A stretch of 64,000 bases of DNA from assembly GCA_024114885.1 (NCBI GenBank), contig CP099424.1:2480001-2544000 (forward strand), given 5' to 3'. A program made the translations under genes and the position numbers. This DNA is from Septoria linicola. Taxonomy: Eukaryota; Ascomycota; Dothideomycetes; Mycosphaerellales; Mycosphaerellaceae. Positions within the stretch are counted from its first letter, which is position 1. Every line of letters begins with the position of its first letter. The notes beneath the pieces were generated by a model that did no database searches, was not told the origin of the DNA, and was given only the letters and a program-made list of their open reading frames with translations. Of this stretch, positions 1-8,455 are shown in pieces.

Positions 1-577
1 CGCCGTTCTCAAAGCATCTGCGTCAAAAGATCGAAGTCTACTCGAGTTCTCTGGCCCAGCAGTAGTCTTTGAGCACACAGCAGATCTTGCTCATCGGATC
101 GACAATGACGACTTACAAGTGACGAAGAACTCCGTTCTCGTTCTCAAAGGCATTGGACCTATTGGGAATCCAGGAATGCCTGAAGCAGGCGTCATCCCTA
201 TCCCTCGTAAACTCAAAGGTGTGACGGATATGTTGCGACTTTCTGATGGGCGCATGTCTGGAACTGCAGGTGGAACAATCATCCTACATATCTCACCCGA
301 GTCCGCGATAGTGGACTCTGTGTTTGGGATTGTGCAGAATGGGGATGTGATTCGAGTCAGCCTACAGAACAGGTCGATCGAGGTTGAGCTGAGCAACCAG
401 GAGATCTCGGCGAGAATTGAGACGAGGAAGACGGCGTTGAAGACAGAGGGTAAAGGGTTGCAGGGGAAGCGAATAGCGAAGAAGCAGAGAGGTTATCGAG
501 GGCTGTATGAGAAGAGCGTGAATCAGGCGGAAGAAGGCGCGGACTTTGACTTCTTGACTGCGAATGGAGTGGCCTGA
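1..577 (+). CDS. IlvD/Edd-family dehydratase, C-terminal part only
   Basis: This is the 3' end of a gene that begins before the window. The frame is open from base 2 and ends at TGA 575-577, giving about 191 residues. The family (dihydroxy-acid dehydratase IlvD, phosphogluconate dehydratase Edd and sugar-acid dehydratases) removes water from dihydroxy acids using an Fe-S cluster and Mg2+. Recognition rests on the C-terminal swivel domain: GIGPIGNPGMPEAG followed by LSDGRMSGTAGGTIILHISP. The last 60 residues are basic, with a spacing typical of fungal sugar-acid dehydratases. Substrate cannot be told from this part; a sugar-acid role is more likely than branched-chain amino acid synthesis because the tail resembles the complete paralogue at 33060-35018. 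The family assignment is secure; the exact substrate is inference. Confidence 0.85.
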   Translation, partial: AVLKASASKDRSLLEFSGPAVVFEHTADLAHRIDNDDLQVTKNSVLVLKGIGPIGNPGMPEAGVIPIPRKLKGVTDMLRLSDGRMSGTAGGTIILHISPESAIVDSVFGIVQNGDVIRVSLQNRSIEVELSNQEISARIETRKTALKTEGKGLQGKRIAKKQRGYRGLYEKSVNQAEEGADFDFLTANGVA

Positions 578-700
578 GGTCATGCCGGGTTTTGTATAAT
601 GCAGATGCCACAACGCGCAATGGCTTATATGACGCGATGCTAGTGGCCTCCCTACCTCTGCGTCTCATGAGTTCAATGACCGTCTCAAACATTCACGAGG

Positions 701-1411
701 TTACGGTCTCTGCCATCGTGCTAGCGCTTGGTATGTCAATAGTTCCTTGGAATACCGCGTGTCGAATATCGTCTTAGCATACTCTTTCCAGTCTCGACAG
801 TCGGTTCGCTGCTCGAAGAACTATACGTACTCCCAGTACTCAGGATACCAGCCCGAGAACTCCCAGTCCAGAAGTGCCTGAACGTGGCCTTCCTTGACGA
901 TTAGATTGCGCGATGACAGATCTCCATGGGTGAACACGATTCGGTTGTCGACATTGAATGTGTCAGAGATGGTGCTTCGAATGAGTGATGGCGTTCCTTG
1001 TAAAGAGTCAAGGACGAATTCGTTGAATTCTGCTTCGTTATTGAACGGCCCCCCGGAGTAGTCTGCATATCGGCGGCAATCGCGAGCCGGGCCACCACAA
1101 GCTCCAATGGTGTTTTGATTCGGCGTTGCCTGCCGCATCGTGGTAATGATGTCTCTGACTTGCTCAGCAATGCTTCGTTTCTGGTCGGCCCCCATCAATG
1201 GCCAGGCTTCTTCAAGACACTCGCCATCTACAAAGTCCATCACAATAGTCGCTCCTTGGCCTACAGCACGCACTTCTCGAACTGCTGGAACAGGAAGGTC
1301 TATGGAGTGAGCGAACTGGAGTGCTCTGCCTTCTTCGGCGAGGACCCGTGATCCAGATTTGATGACTTGTCCTTCATTCCGGGCGATCTGGCATACGGAA
1401 GCCTCGCCCAC
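701..1411 (-). pseudogene. APH/choline-kinase-like phosphotransferase with an in-frame TAG
   Basis: The protein resembles fungal aminoglycoside-phosphotransferase-family (APH, PF01636-type) kinases of unknown substrate. It shows a kinase N-lobe-like start with KSGSRV and EEGRALQFA, the catalytic loop FTHGDLSSRNLIV and the metal-binding segment LLDWEFSGWYPEYWEY. A TAG at 821-823 then stops the frame. Translation past the stop stays in frame to TAA 701-703 and gives FFEQRTDCRDWKEY and a tail ending ALARWQRP, which is exactly how these proteins normally end. The TAG therefore looks like a single-base nonsense change, probably of a Lys codon. Base 1411 is only the upstream limit of the readable frame: the codon there is GTG, a TGA lies just upstream, and a 5' exon must exist (a possible acceptor AG lies near 1432). 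The alternative is a gene truncated by about 40 residues that still works. Confidence 0.6.
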
Positions 1412-1837
1412 GACAAGAATTCCTGGGCAATCTGGTCAAGCATATGCTTGTAACGAATGTGAGCAACCATACCATGAGGATCTTCTCTGAACGCAGTTCT
1501 TCTTGCTCCTGGGCTTTTGGTCTGATCCGGGATGAAGGATATCCCGCGGAAGGGATCTTCGGAATCAACCTCTGCCACTTCCAGCATCCACACGCCTGAT
1601 CGATCTTTCCTGGCGTAAAGCCAATGCCAGAACTCTTGTGGTCATGGTATGCTCGTGAATGTTCACTGTGCCTCATGAATCCTTGCATGCCAAGACGCTC
1701 GGACGCGAAATAAATGTCAAATATCATGACGCGTCTGACCATTGTGCAGCTTCAGCTCCGGAGCTGTCAACCTCGTAAAGCCGCGGCTTTTGCATCGCGG
1801 ACATTTGATTTCATCCTTTCTCATGTAGTGCCACCTA
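1412..1837. other. Intergenic / 5' exon region of the phosphotransferase-like gene
   Basis: The missing 5' exon or exons of the leftward phosphotransferase-like gene should lie here, because its readable frame opens at a probable splice acceptor. No start codon and donor can be chosen with confidence. The last part also holds the promoter of the rightward metallo-hydrolase gene. Confidence 0.3.
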
Positions 1838-3211
1838 TTGTGCATACTGCTTATTGTGCTGCCTAGAAGCACGAGGTACAGTGCTAGCTCAATCGTTCTC
1901 CTGCTCGCATTGCTCGCGTTCTTCTCTTATACCATGAGCTTCAGTCCTGCCCGAATAGCTTCATCCACAAAGCAGCTACTACCACGCGCTATCCAGTCGC
2001 GGCAACGACAGATTACAACACCAGTATTTCGAAGACTGACATCGACAGAGGCAACAATGGCATCCTCCACAGTCTCCATCTCCCACCCCTCACGGCCCTC
2101 TCCCCAGCCTGCCGATGCACACTTGAAGAAACACCACAAAATAAAGGGAAAGGGCTTCCTCAATCCCTGGGACTCGTGGGAGGACATGAACATGTTTGCC
2201 ATATTTCGATGGGCTCTTCTTGGAAGCATAACAGGCGAGAGAAAGCCAGTAGACACCACCACGCCACCTCTCGTCCAAATCCGCAAGCCAACTTTCCTGC
2301 CCTCACGAGAAACGAAACAGCTTCGTGCGACATGGCTCGGTCATGCATGCTATTATGTTGAATTCGTGGGAGGGCTTCGCGTCCTCTTCGATCCGGTCTT
2401 TACGCAGCGATGCTCGCCGTTCAGTTTCATGGGTCCAAAGAGGTATACGGACATGCCGTGTCAGATTGAGGATATTCCATATATCGATGTGGTTGTCATC
2501 AGTCATTGCCATTACGATCATCTGTCCTATCCAACGCTAGTCAAAATTGCAGAGAAGCATAAAGATGTTCAGTTCTTTGTTCCTCTAGGCAACAAACCCT
2601 GGTTCGACAAGTCCGGCTTCAAGAATGTGACGGAGCTAGACTGGTGGGAAGAGCGAGAAGTGAACATTACGCCGGCTGCTGCAAGAGAGGGTGACGCGGC
2701 GAGAGATATGACAGCGACCATCTCCTGTCTCCCATGTCAGCATATGTCTGCTCGCACTGCTTTTGACAAGGCACATACCTTGTGGGCTTCGTGGTCTATC
2801 ACTTCCGGAGGCAAGAGTGTCTGGTTTGGAGGAGATACAGGATACCGTGCTGTGCCCAAGCTTCCAGAGTCTGAATTCGACTATGGCGAGAAGTACGCGC
2901 ATCTGCCGCATTGTCCGGCGTTTAAGGAGATTGGCGAGCATCGAGGACCATTCGACCTGGGCCTGATCCCGATCGGAGCGTATGACCCCAGGTGGATAAT
3001 GAGTCCTGTGCATGCGAATCCGTATGACTCTGTGAACATATTCGTCGACACGAAATGCAAAGAGGCTTTGGGTATCCATTGGGGTACGTGGGTGTTGACT
3101 GATGAGAAGATGCTGGATCCGCCGAAAGTGCTGAAGGAGGCATTGAAGTGGAAAGGCTTGAAAGAAGAAGTCTTCACGACTTGTGATATTGGAGTGTCCA
3201 GAGAGTTCTGA
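1838..3211 (+). CDS. NAPE-PLD-like metallo-beta-lactamase-fold phospholipase
   Basis: A single-exon protein of 457 residues. NAPE-PLD-type enzymes hydrolyse N-acyl-phosphatidylethanolamine to N-acylethanolamine; the yeast relative FMP30 is a mitochondrial membrane protein needed for phospholipid homeostasis. Visible zinc-site motifs are SHCHYDHLSYPTL near residue 222 (HxHxDH), CLPCQHMSARTAFDK, VWFGGDTGYR and, near the C-terminus, IHWGTWVLTDEKMLDPP. LGHACYYVEFVGGLRVLFDPVF opens the hydrolase fold. The first ATG gives a hydrophobic leader (about residues 12-32). A second in-frame ATG at 1934 would give a Ser/Arg-rich start that looks like a mitochondrial presequence, so the real start may be 1934. 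Family assignment is strong; mitochondrial location is inferred from the presequence-like N-terminus and the yeast homologue. Confidence 0.87.
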   Translation: MCILLIVLPRSTRYSASSIVLLLALLAFFSYTMSFSPARIASSTKQLLPRAIQSRQRQITTPVFRRLTSTEATMASSTVSISHPSRPSPQPADAHLKKHHKIKGKGFLNPWDSWEDMNMFAIFRWALLGSITGERKPVDTTTPPLVQIRKPTFLPSRETKQLRATWLGHACYYVEFVGGLRVLFDPVFTQRCSPFSFMGPKRYTDMPCQIEDIPYIDVVVISHCHYDHLSYPTLVKIAEKHKDVQFFVPLGNKPWFDKSGFKNVTELDWWEEREVNITPAAAREGDAARDMTATISCLPCQHMSARTAFDKAHTLWASWSITSGGKSVWFGGDTGYRAVPKLPESEFDYGEKYAHLPHCPAFKEIGEHRGPFDLGLIPIGAYDPRWIMSPVHANPYDSVNIFVDTKCKEALGIHWGTWVLTDEKMLDPPKVLKEALKWKGLKEEVFTTCDIGVSREF

Positions 3212-3366
3212 GTGAACAAGAGCAGTTCAGTCCGAGCGAAATTGCCGGAGCCAATGCCCTGCAGTCGCTCTGTCAGTCTCCTTACTCCTGGTCCAGATGG
3301 ATGTCGACTTGTATGTACCGGCGGCATTGCTGATCGAATTTGAGCGGAAGCGTAACGGAACTGTTC

Positions 3367-3735
3367 TCAGGAAAGCGACATCTCGGCGTCCGCAATCATG
3401 ACAGCGACCAGGTCACTCTTATAGTACTCCCGCGCATCATCATCATCTGGAGCCCGGCCGCGTTGGACCATTAGCTTGCGATGACACTTCAGCGCAAAGG
3501 CAGTGCCATCTTCACGTTCCCGAATATTGCGAAAGTCATTTCGAGTTGACTCGATCGTGCGCAGATCGCTATACCTGATGAGCTTCGGGCGCTCCGCAAA
3601 GTGCAGGCATGGCTTCTTGGACACTTGTATCAATGGCCATGTCTTCCTGTGCCGTAGCTTTGGCCTCGGATCTTCGGTCGATATCCTCCTGGATGACCCT
3701 GCGGTGGCGAAGGAAGGGAAGTGGTAGAAGTCCAT
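3367..3735 (-). CDS. Hypothetical small basic protein
   Basis: An open frame of 122 residues from ATG 3733-3735 to TGA 3367-3369. The composition is protein-like: a basic N-terminal half (RPKLRHRKTW) followed by LIRYSDLRTIESTRNDFRNI and an acidic DDDD patch. No membrane segment, signal peptide or known motif is visible. It is convergent with the metallo-hydrolase gene, 155 bp apart. It may be the last exon of a longer gene whose other exons lie upstream. Function unknown. Confidence 0.4.
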   Translation of the reverse strand: MDFYHFPSFATAGSSRRISTEDPRPKLRHRKTWPLIQVSKKPCLHFAERPKLIRYSDLRTIESTRNDFRNIREREDGTAFALKCHRKLMVQRGRAPDDDDAREYYKSDLVAVMIADAEMSLS

Positions 3736-4014
3736 GCTTCTGGTTGATGGTGTGGTGCCAGCTAGTCAACCAGTAGCCGAGAAGGTCTTACATACCGGGC
3801 CTTTGTCGAGCTAGCTGACAGCAAGGACGAGCTGAGTCCAGCAGATGGTCGCGCATGATCAATTGCATGTGACAATGCTGTTGTGCACGAGTCCGCTCGC
3901 CTGCAGCTTTTCACTTCTCTCGCCGTATCTTGCCTGCTCCATGAATCAGTGACTAACCTATCTCTGAAAAATCACTTCAGTTGCAGCGGAACAACTCGCT
4001 CCAAATGGCTCAGT

Positions 4015-4515
4015 CTATGCATTCTCAATTCGAGCGATAGTCTGCAAAACACGATCTGCCAAAAGATACCCAGACCGCGCAGGAGACGCCAAAATCTCAT
4101 GCACTCCTATCTCCATTCCCAGTTGCGGCTCTACAGCTCTCAATGCTGCTCCTAAGATCCATTGGCGAGAGATGCTAGAATTTCTGTCCATTCTCACTCC
4201 TTGTCGAATTATGTGTGGCCATATGTGAGTCAACGCCACTCGTCTTGCGGTAATGCTCTCCGGTTCCGGGTCGCCGTTTCTCCAAAAATCGACCGCTGCT
4301 TGAGACCGCGCGATCACTTCCGAGGGGCTCAGAACTTGTCGAGGCGCGGAGAGAGAAGTCTGAATACGGAGTTGTCGCACAATAGTCCTATGGCGTCGCA
4401 TCTCTGCCGAAGGTCGCCGGTCCACGCCATGCAATCGTGATGGAGACGCAGAATCTTGAGCTTCTGCCACGGAGAGCGTTAGCGAGCGACTCAAAGAACC
4501 AGAATTATCATGCAT
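4015..4515 (-). CDS. Hypothetical protein with uncertain 5' structure
   Basis: From ATG 4513-4515 the frame runs 166 residues to TAG 4015-4017. It is rich in Arg, Ser and Ala, with segments such as SEVIARSQAAVDFWRNGDPE and RVALTHIWPHIIRQGVRM that look like real protein. The same frame is also open upstream to ATG 4726-4728 except for one TAG at about 4591. A 54-nt in-frame stretch at about 4461-4514 has a good donor (GTATGC), a branch-like GCTAAC and acceptor GGCAG, so it may be an intron; that would make the ATG chosen here intronic and require a start further upstream. Either the coding part starts at 4515 unspliced, or the gene starts at 4728 and carries a nonsense codon. No family recognised. 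Confidence 0.35.
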   Translation of the reverse strand: MHDNSGSLSRSLTLSVAEAQDSASPSRLHGVDRRPSAEMRRHRTIVRQLRIQTSLSAPRQVLSPSEVIARSQAAVDFWRNGDPEPESITARRVALTHIWPHIIRQGVRMDRNSSISRQWILGAALRAVEPQLGMEIGVHEILASPARSGYLLADRVLQTIARIENA

Positions 4516-4873
4516 ACCTTGATGATCGAACGAGTCTTCACTGGCATCTTCCAATACATCTGCTGTGTCTTGCCAGTCCTCATACTCCTAGTAGTCTGTG
4601 CCGCCATGAGACGAAGGACGTTCGATGAATTCAGCTCCGCCAGAGTAGGCGGAAATGGCGCGCTGTGGTGCGTCTGCCTGCGTCTGTCGGCTACCTTCGC
4701 GAGGAGATGCGCGTGATTGTGTGGCCATACTGATTGATTAGCGATATGGTGATGGTGAGGGTGGAGAGCAAGGAAAACGAGTTGAAACGAGACTTAAAAG
4801 CGCTAGCACTCGATGAAAGTGGCGGCTGCCTGCAGCTTAATGCTTGAAGTACAACAACAGAAGGAACCGTTTC

Positions 4874-5641
4874 TCACGCCTCCACTTCCTCAACTTCACG
4901 CTGATACTCCACTGCGACTTCCGGCAACAATCCTTCACTGACTTTACCCGTGCGGCCATACTCGTCTCTGGCAGTATTCACACGATTCTGCCACTCCAAG
5001 TCCTTCAACTGCTCAAGGATCTCCTTGCGGATCTCGCAGTCTTCGTGGTCGTAATCTGGGCGGAAGTGTCAGAGAAGAAAGTCGTCCGATGACACGCGAT
5101 CTAAGAGAAACTCACATCTCAGCCCATGGGCCATCATGAAATGCTTCGTGCCGCCATACGGCTTCTCAAGTTCGTAGTAAGTCGGCTTTGGCACGCATTC
5201 CGGATCGAAGGCCGTTTTCTCAGTACTCTTCTTCACGGCCAGTGGCGTAGGCAGAGTGACCGGTTCTTCCTCTGCCTCATCGCCATCTGTCCAGCCAAGA
5301 TTGAACGGCGCTGGGGATTCTGCCGGGGTTTGAGGACTATAGATGCTGGGAGTGTATGGCCCATGGCTCATAGGACTTATGGGGCTGGCCTTGGAGGTAT
5401 TGATCGTGCTGTTGGGAACATCTAATCGGCTAACATAGTTCACTTCTCGAAAGCCAATGTCCTTGAATGGTGGTTCGGGTTTGCGCTTGCTTTTGTTTGA
5501 AGATGGAGAGGCTCGATAAGGACCGCCGGCGGATCCTGGCCCTGGCGTCGAAGGGCCATCAGAGGAGATTGTGCTTGCTTGTGATAACGTTGGGCTATGC
5601 GTTTCGATCTCCTTCGGCGTGGTCGAGGTGATAGTGGACAT
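4874..5641 (-). CDS. Conserved-looking hypothetical protein, two exons
   Basis: Exon 1 is 5116-5641 and exon 2 is 4874-5055, separated by a 60-nt intron (5056-5115, donor GTGAGT, acceptor CGCCCAG). The product is 235 residues. The N-terminal half is Ser/Thr/Pro-rich and disordered (SKASPISPMSHGPYTPSIYS). The C-terminal part is folded-looking and charged: VPKPTYYELEKPYGGTKHFM, then after splicing DCEIRKEILEQLKDLEWQ and an acidic tail. The splice is supported because it replaces a nonsense-terminated extension with a charged helical segment. Function unknown. The low-complexity front and helical end suggest a scaffold or regulatory protein, but nothing more specific can be said. Confidence 0.6.
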
Positions 5642-6263
5642 TATGCTCTAATTAGTATATTTATGCTGCGTGGCAAAGAAGACGAAGTAGCAGAGCAGAA
5701 AGGAGTCGCAATTTCATGCTCATGCTCAAAGTTCTTCGAGAAGGCATTGCTACTCGTGGACCAACAACATGCCCTTGACCATGACACGGATTGGGCATCT
5801 CGGCAGAAACCTACTCAGAGTCAGCACAATACTATCTTGATTCACGACCTTCTACTGTAGCAAACTGAAGAGAGGAGCTGCAGAATCAATAAAACATTCA
5901 TTGTCTATTACTTGTACATTTGCGTGTGCTCATGATTCCGCCTCCCATACTCCGAGCCCATCTGTCTCGCTAACGAATGCATTTGACGAATTCCAAAGGG
6001 TATCTCCGCGCGCACAGCGAATAACGACGACAGCCAGCACATCTTCATCCTGGCAGCAAAGCCAGTGACTCTGCCCAGATCAGACATAAACGCCGCCAGC
6101 GCCACGCTAAGATACTTCTTTCCAAGCAAAGCAGATAGCAGTGAAAAGCTCAAAGGAAAAAAAAAGCAGAACGAAGCCAGAAAAGTCGCTAGTGATACTT
6201 TTCTTTCCGTTTCTAGTCGGTCATCGGTAACACAAGGCTTTGGTCACCGGCTTGCGCATATGA
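5642..6263. other. Intergenic, no gene seen
   Basis: This stretch lies between the start of the hypothetical gene ending at 5641 and the 3' end of the leftward acidic-protein gene. It should contain the promoter of the former and the 3'UTR of the latter. The short open frames in it have no protein-like character. Confidence 0.5.
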
Positions 6264-8455
6264 CTACTTGGACTGTGAGCCGAAGCGGTCAAGCGCAAGT
6301 GTCTGCGAGAGAGAATTGCCACGACTGCGGCGTCGCTTCTGTGCAAGAGGACTGGCGTGGGCCAAAGGTTTCCTCACTCCAGCGCCTGTCGAGTTGAAAT
6401 CCTGGTTTGGTCGACTCTTTCGGCCAGGTGTGATTGGAGCATTAGCGGCATTTCGCCTGCCTTTCTGCAGAGCGTTCGCCTCGGAAGTTTGAGCGCGGCT
6501 CGCTGGGTTGGCTGCTAGTGAACTGACTTGACGCACGTGGTGTTGGTTGTTGCGGAAGGACGCAATGCCGCCAGGCACCTGGTCAAAGTGGTCCAACAAG
6601 TCCTCATTATCGAGTCGCGATACAGGTGCCGAGTCATCATTGGTGAATGTAGCAAACACATCTTGATCGGTTGACATGTTGAGCGGCTGTTCGATGTCCA
6701 TTTCAGAGTCGCTATCAGGGTATTGCACCAGGTCCTCAAGACTCACAGCAGGACCGGTAGCGAGTGCAGAGTCGTCGACGAGTGTATTGGTCGACGTGAA
6801 TGACGATCGTGTACTGCCGGACCTTGGGGTTGGGAGCACCAAAGCGTTTGCGATTCCGTTGACATCGTTGTTGCGCAGAAAGTCCAAGTTGCCATCGAAC
6901 ATGCTGCCAAGCGTCATCTTGGCCGTGAAAGGTCTTTGAGGAATGCTCGCAGTATGTGGCGTGTTTCGCGTCCATGTTACAGGCTCGCCAGGGCTTCCAT
7001 CACGGCTGCCCATCACTTGCCGAGCCTGTTCCCAGAATGCGCTGTCCTTTTCATCGGGCTTAGCAGGGCAGGCAATCTTGACACCATGACCGTTCTCGTC
7101 GGCAGTGACTGCGGCTCTGGTAGGATCATGCGTGAAAGTGCCCATTCGAGGCCTGGCGCTTGCCTTGCCTGGGCGATTGGCCGCAGTAGGCCGTCGGAAA
7201 GCAGGAGGCTTGCCTGTGACAGGTGTGCTGGGCGTGCTAGGGGCGGGAGTTGGAGCTGGAGTTCGCGCGGCAGCTATGCTGTTCTGTTTGTGAATGGCGT
7301 GCATGCGCTCGTAGGCGTCCGCTTCATCTTCCTCATCTGTGGAGTCGCCATCCGCTTTGCGTGTGGTTAGCAAACATTTTAGTAATCTTGTCATGGTGGG
7401 TTGCGCATACACTCATCACTGGTCTCACCGTCAAGGTCAGAGCCTTCTTCAGCATCAAGCTCGATAGCAGCTTCGTAGTCATCTTCGTAGTCAAAGTCAA
7501 AGTGGGACTCATTGTCATCATCAACTGGATCAATGTCCATCATGTACTGTGCTCGGGACTGAGAAGTGCTTGCGCCGTCGAGAAGATCTGGGTAAGCATC
7601 GCGTGGATCGTCCTCGCTACTCATACTCGAGGAACGGGAAGAAACAGTCTCTGCAAAGCGCACCCGCTTCTCGTTGCCTGCCGCTTGCAAATCTTGGAGC
7701 TGCAAGAGGTCACTCACATTTGTGTCTGGTACGCGCCACGAGGCAAGATCATAGGAGAAGTCGTCCTCGGCATCATCTATCAGCTCCTGATAGAGGCTGT
7801 CATTAGTCTGCAGCCCGTGGAACGGATCTTGGGCCCAGTCAAGGCCACCAGCAGTGCTGTCCTCGCTTTGAAGGCTCAATCGACGCGCCAATGTCGCGTC
7901 TTCAATCAAGCTCAGTCCGGTCATCTCGTTTGACACAGATGTGGCAGTCTGAGGTCTTTGATCCTCAGTTCCTGCTTCGTCTTCGAGGAACTCCTTCCTC
8001 AAGAATTCTTCCTCTGTTCGCTCGAAGCCATTGATATCGTCGTCCTCCTCTTCATCATCGTCGTCGTCAATGTCGTCCACGGCACCATACTCGTCATCGC
8101 TTTCTTCGTCCTGAGCTGCGCCAGCTACGGCGCCTATCTCAGTGCCATGCTTAGGCCCTGCCAACCGCGATGCAGAAGTCCTCTGTGCGCCTGACAGGGC
8201 AAAAGCATCCGCTTCATCGGTGGAGTCGCTGTCGAGATCGTCCTGATCGTCGCCTTCTCCTTCCTCGTCGTCGTTGTCGCTCTCGTCAGACACTGCGTCC
8301 CCTGTCCGAGTGCCATTGGCAGCCTTGCTCATATTGCTCGGCGTTGGACGTTGCTTTGGATGTGCCTTCTTTGGACTTCCATTCGTCAACTTTCGTGGAT
8401 CGTATGGAACTCGATTGCTCCCTTGCGGGACTGTACTGGATGCACGATGCGCCAT
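6264..8455 (-). CDS. Large acidic, probably nuclear protein (possibly Ifh1/CRF1-like)
   Basis: Two exons, 7411-8455 and 6264-7354, joined across a 56-nt intron (7355-7410, donor GTATGC, branch GCTAAC, acceptor CAAAG), give 711 residues. The first exon is extremely acidic, with runs of Asp/Glu (DDIDDDDDEEEDDD) and Ser-Asp clusters typical of nuclear regulators. Across the junction the reading is ETSDESDGDSTDEEDEADAY. The second exon contains a conserved-looking block (MGTFTHDPTRAAVTADENG) and ends in a basic segment (LAQKRRRSRGNSL) that could be a nuclear localisation signal. The acidic architecture recalls the fungal Ifh1/CRF1 coregulators of ribosomal protein genes, but I cannot see a diagnostic domain, so that label is only a suggestion. 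Gene structure is well supported; function is not. Confidence 0.7.
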
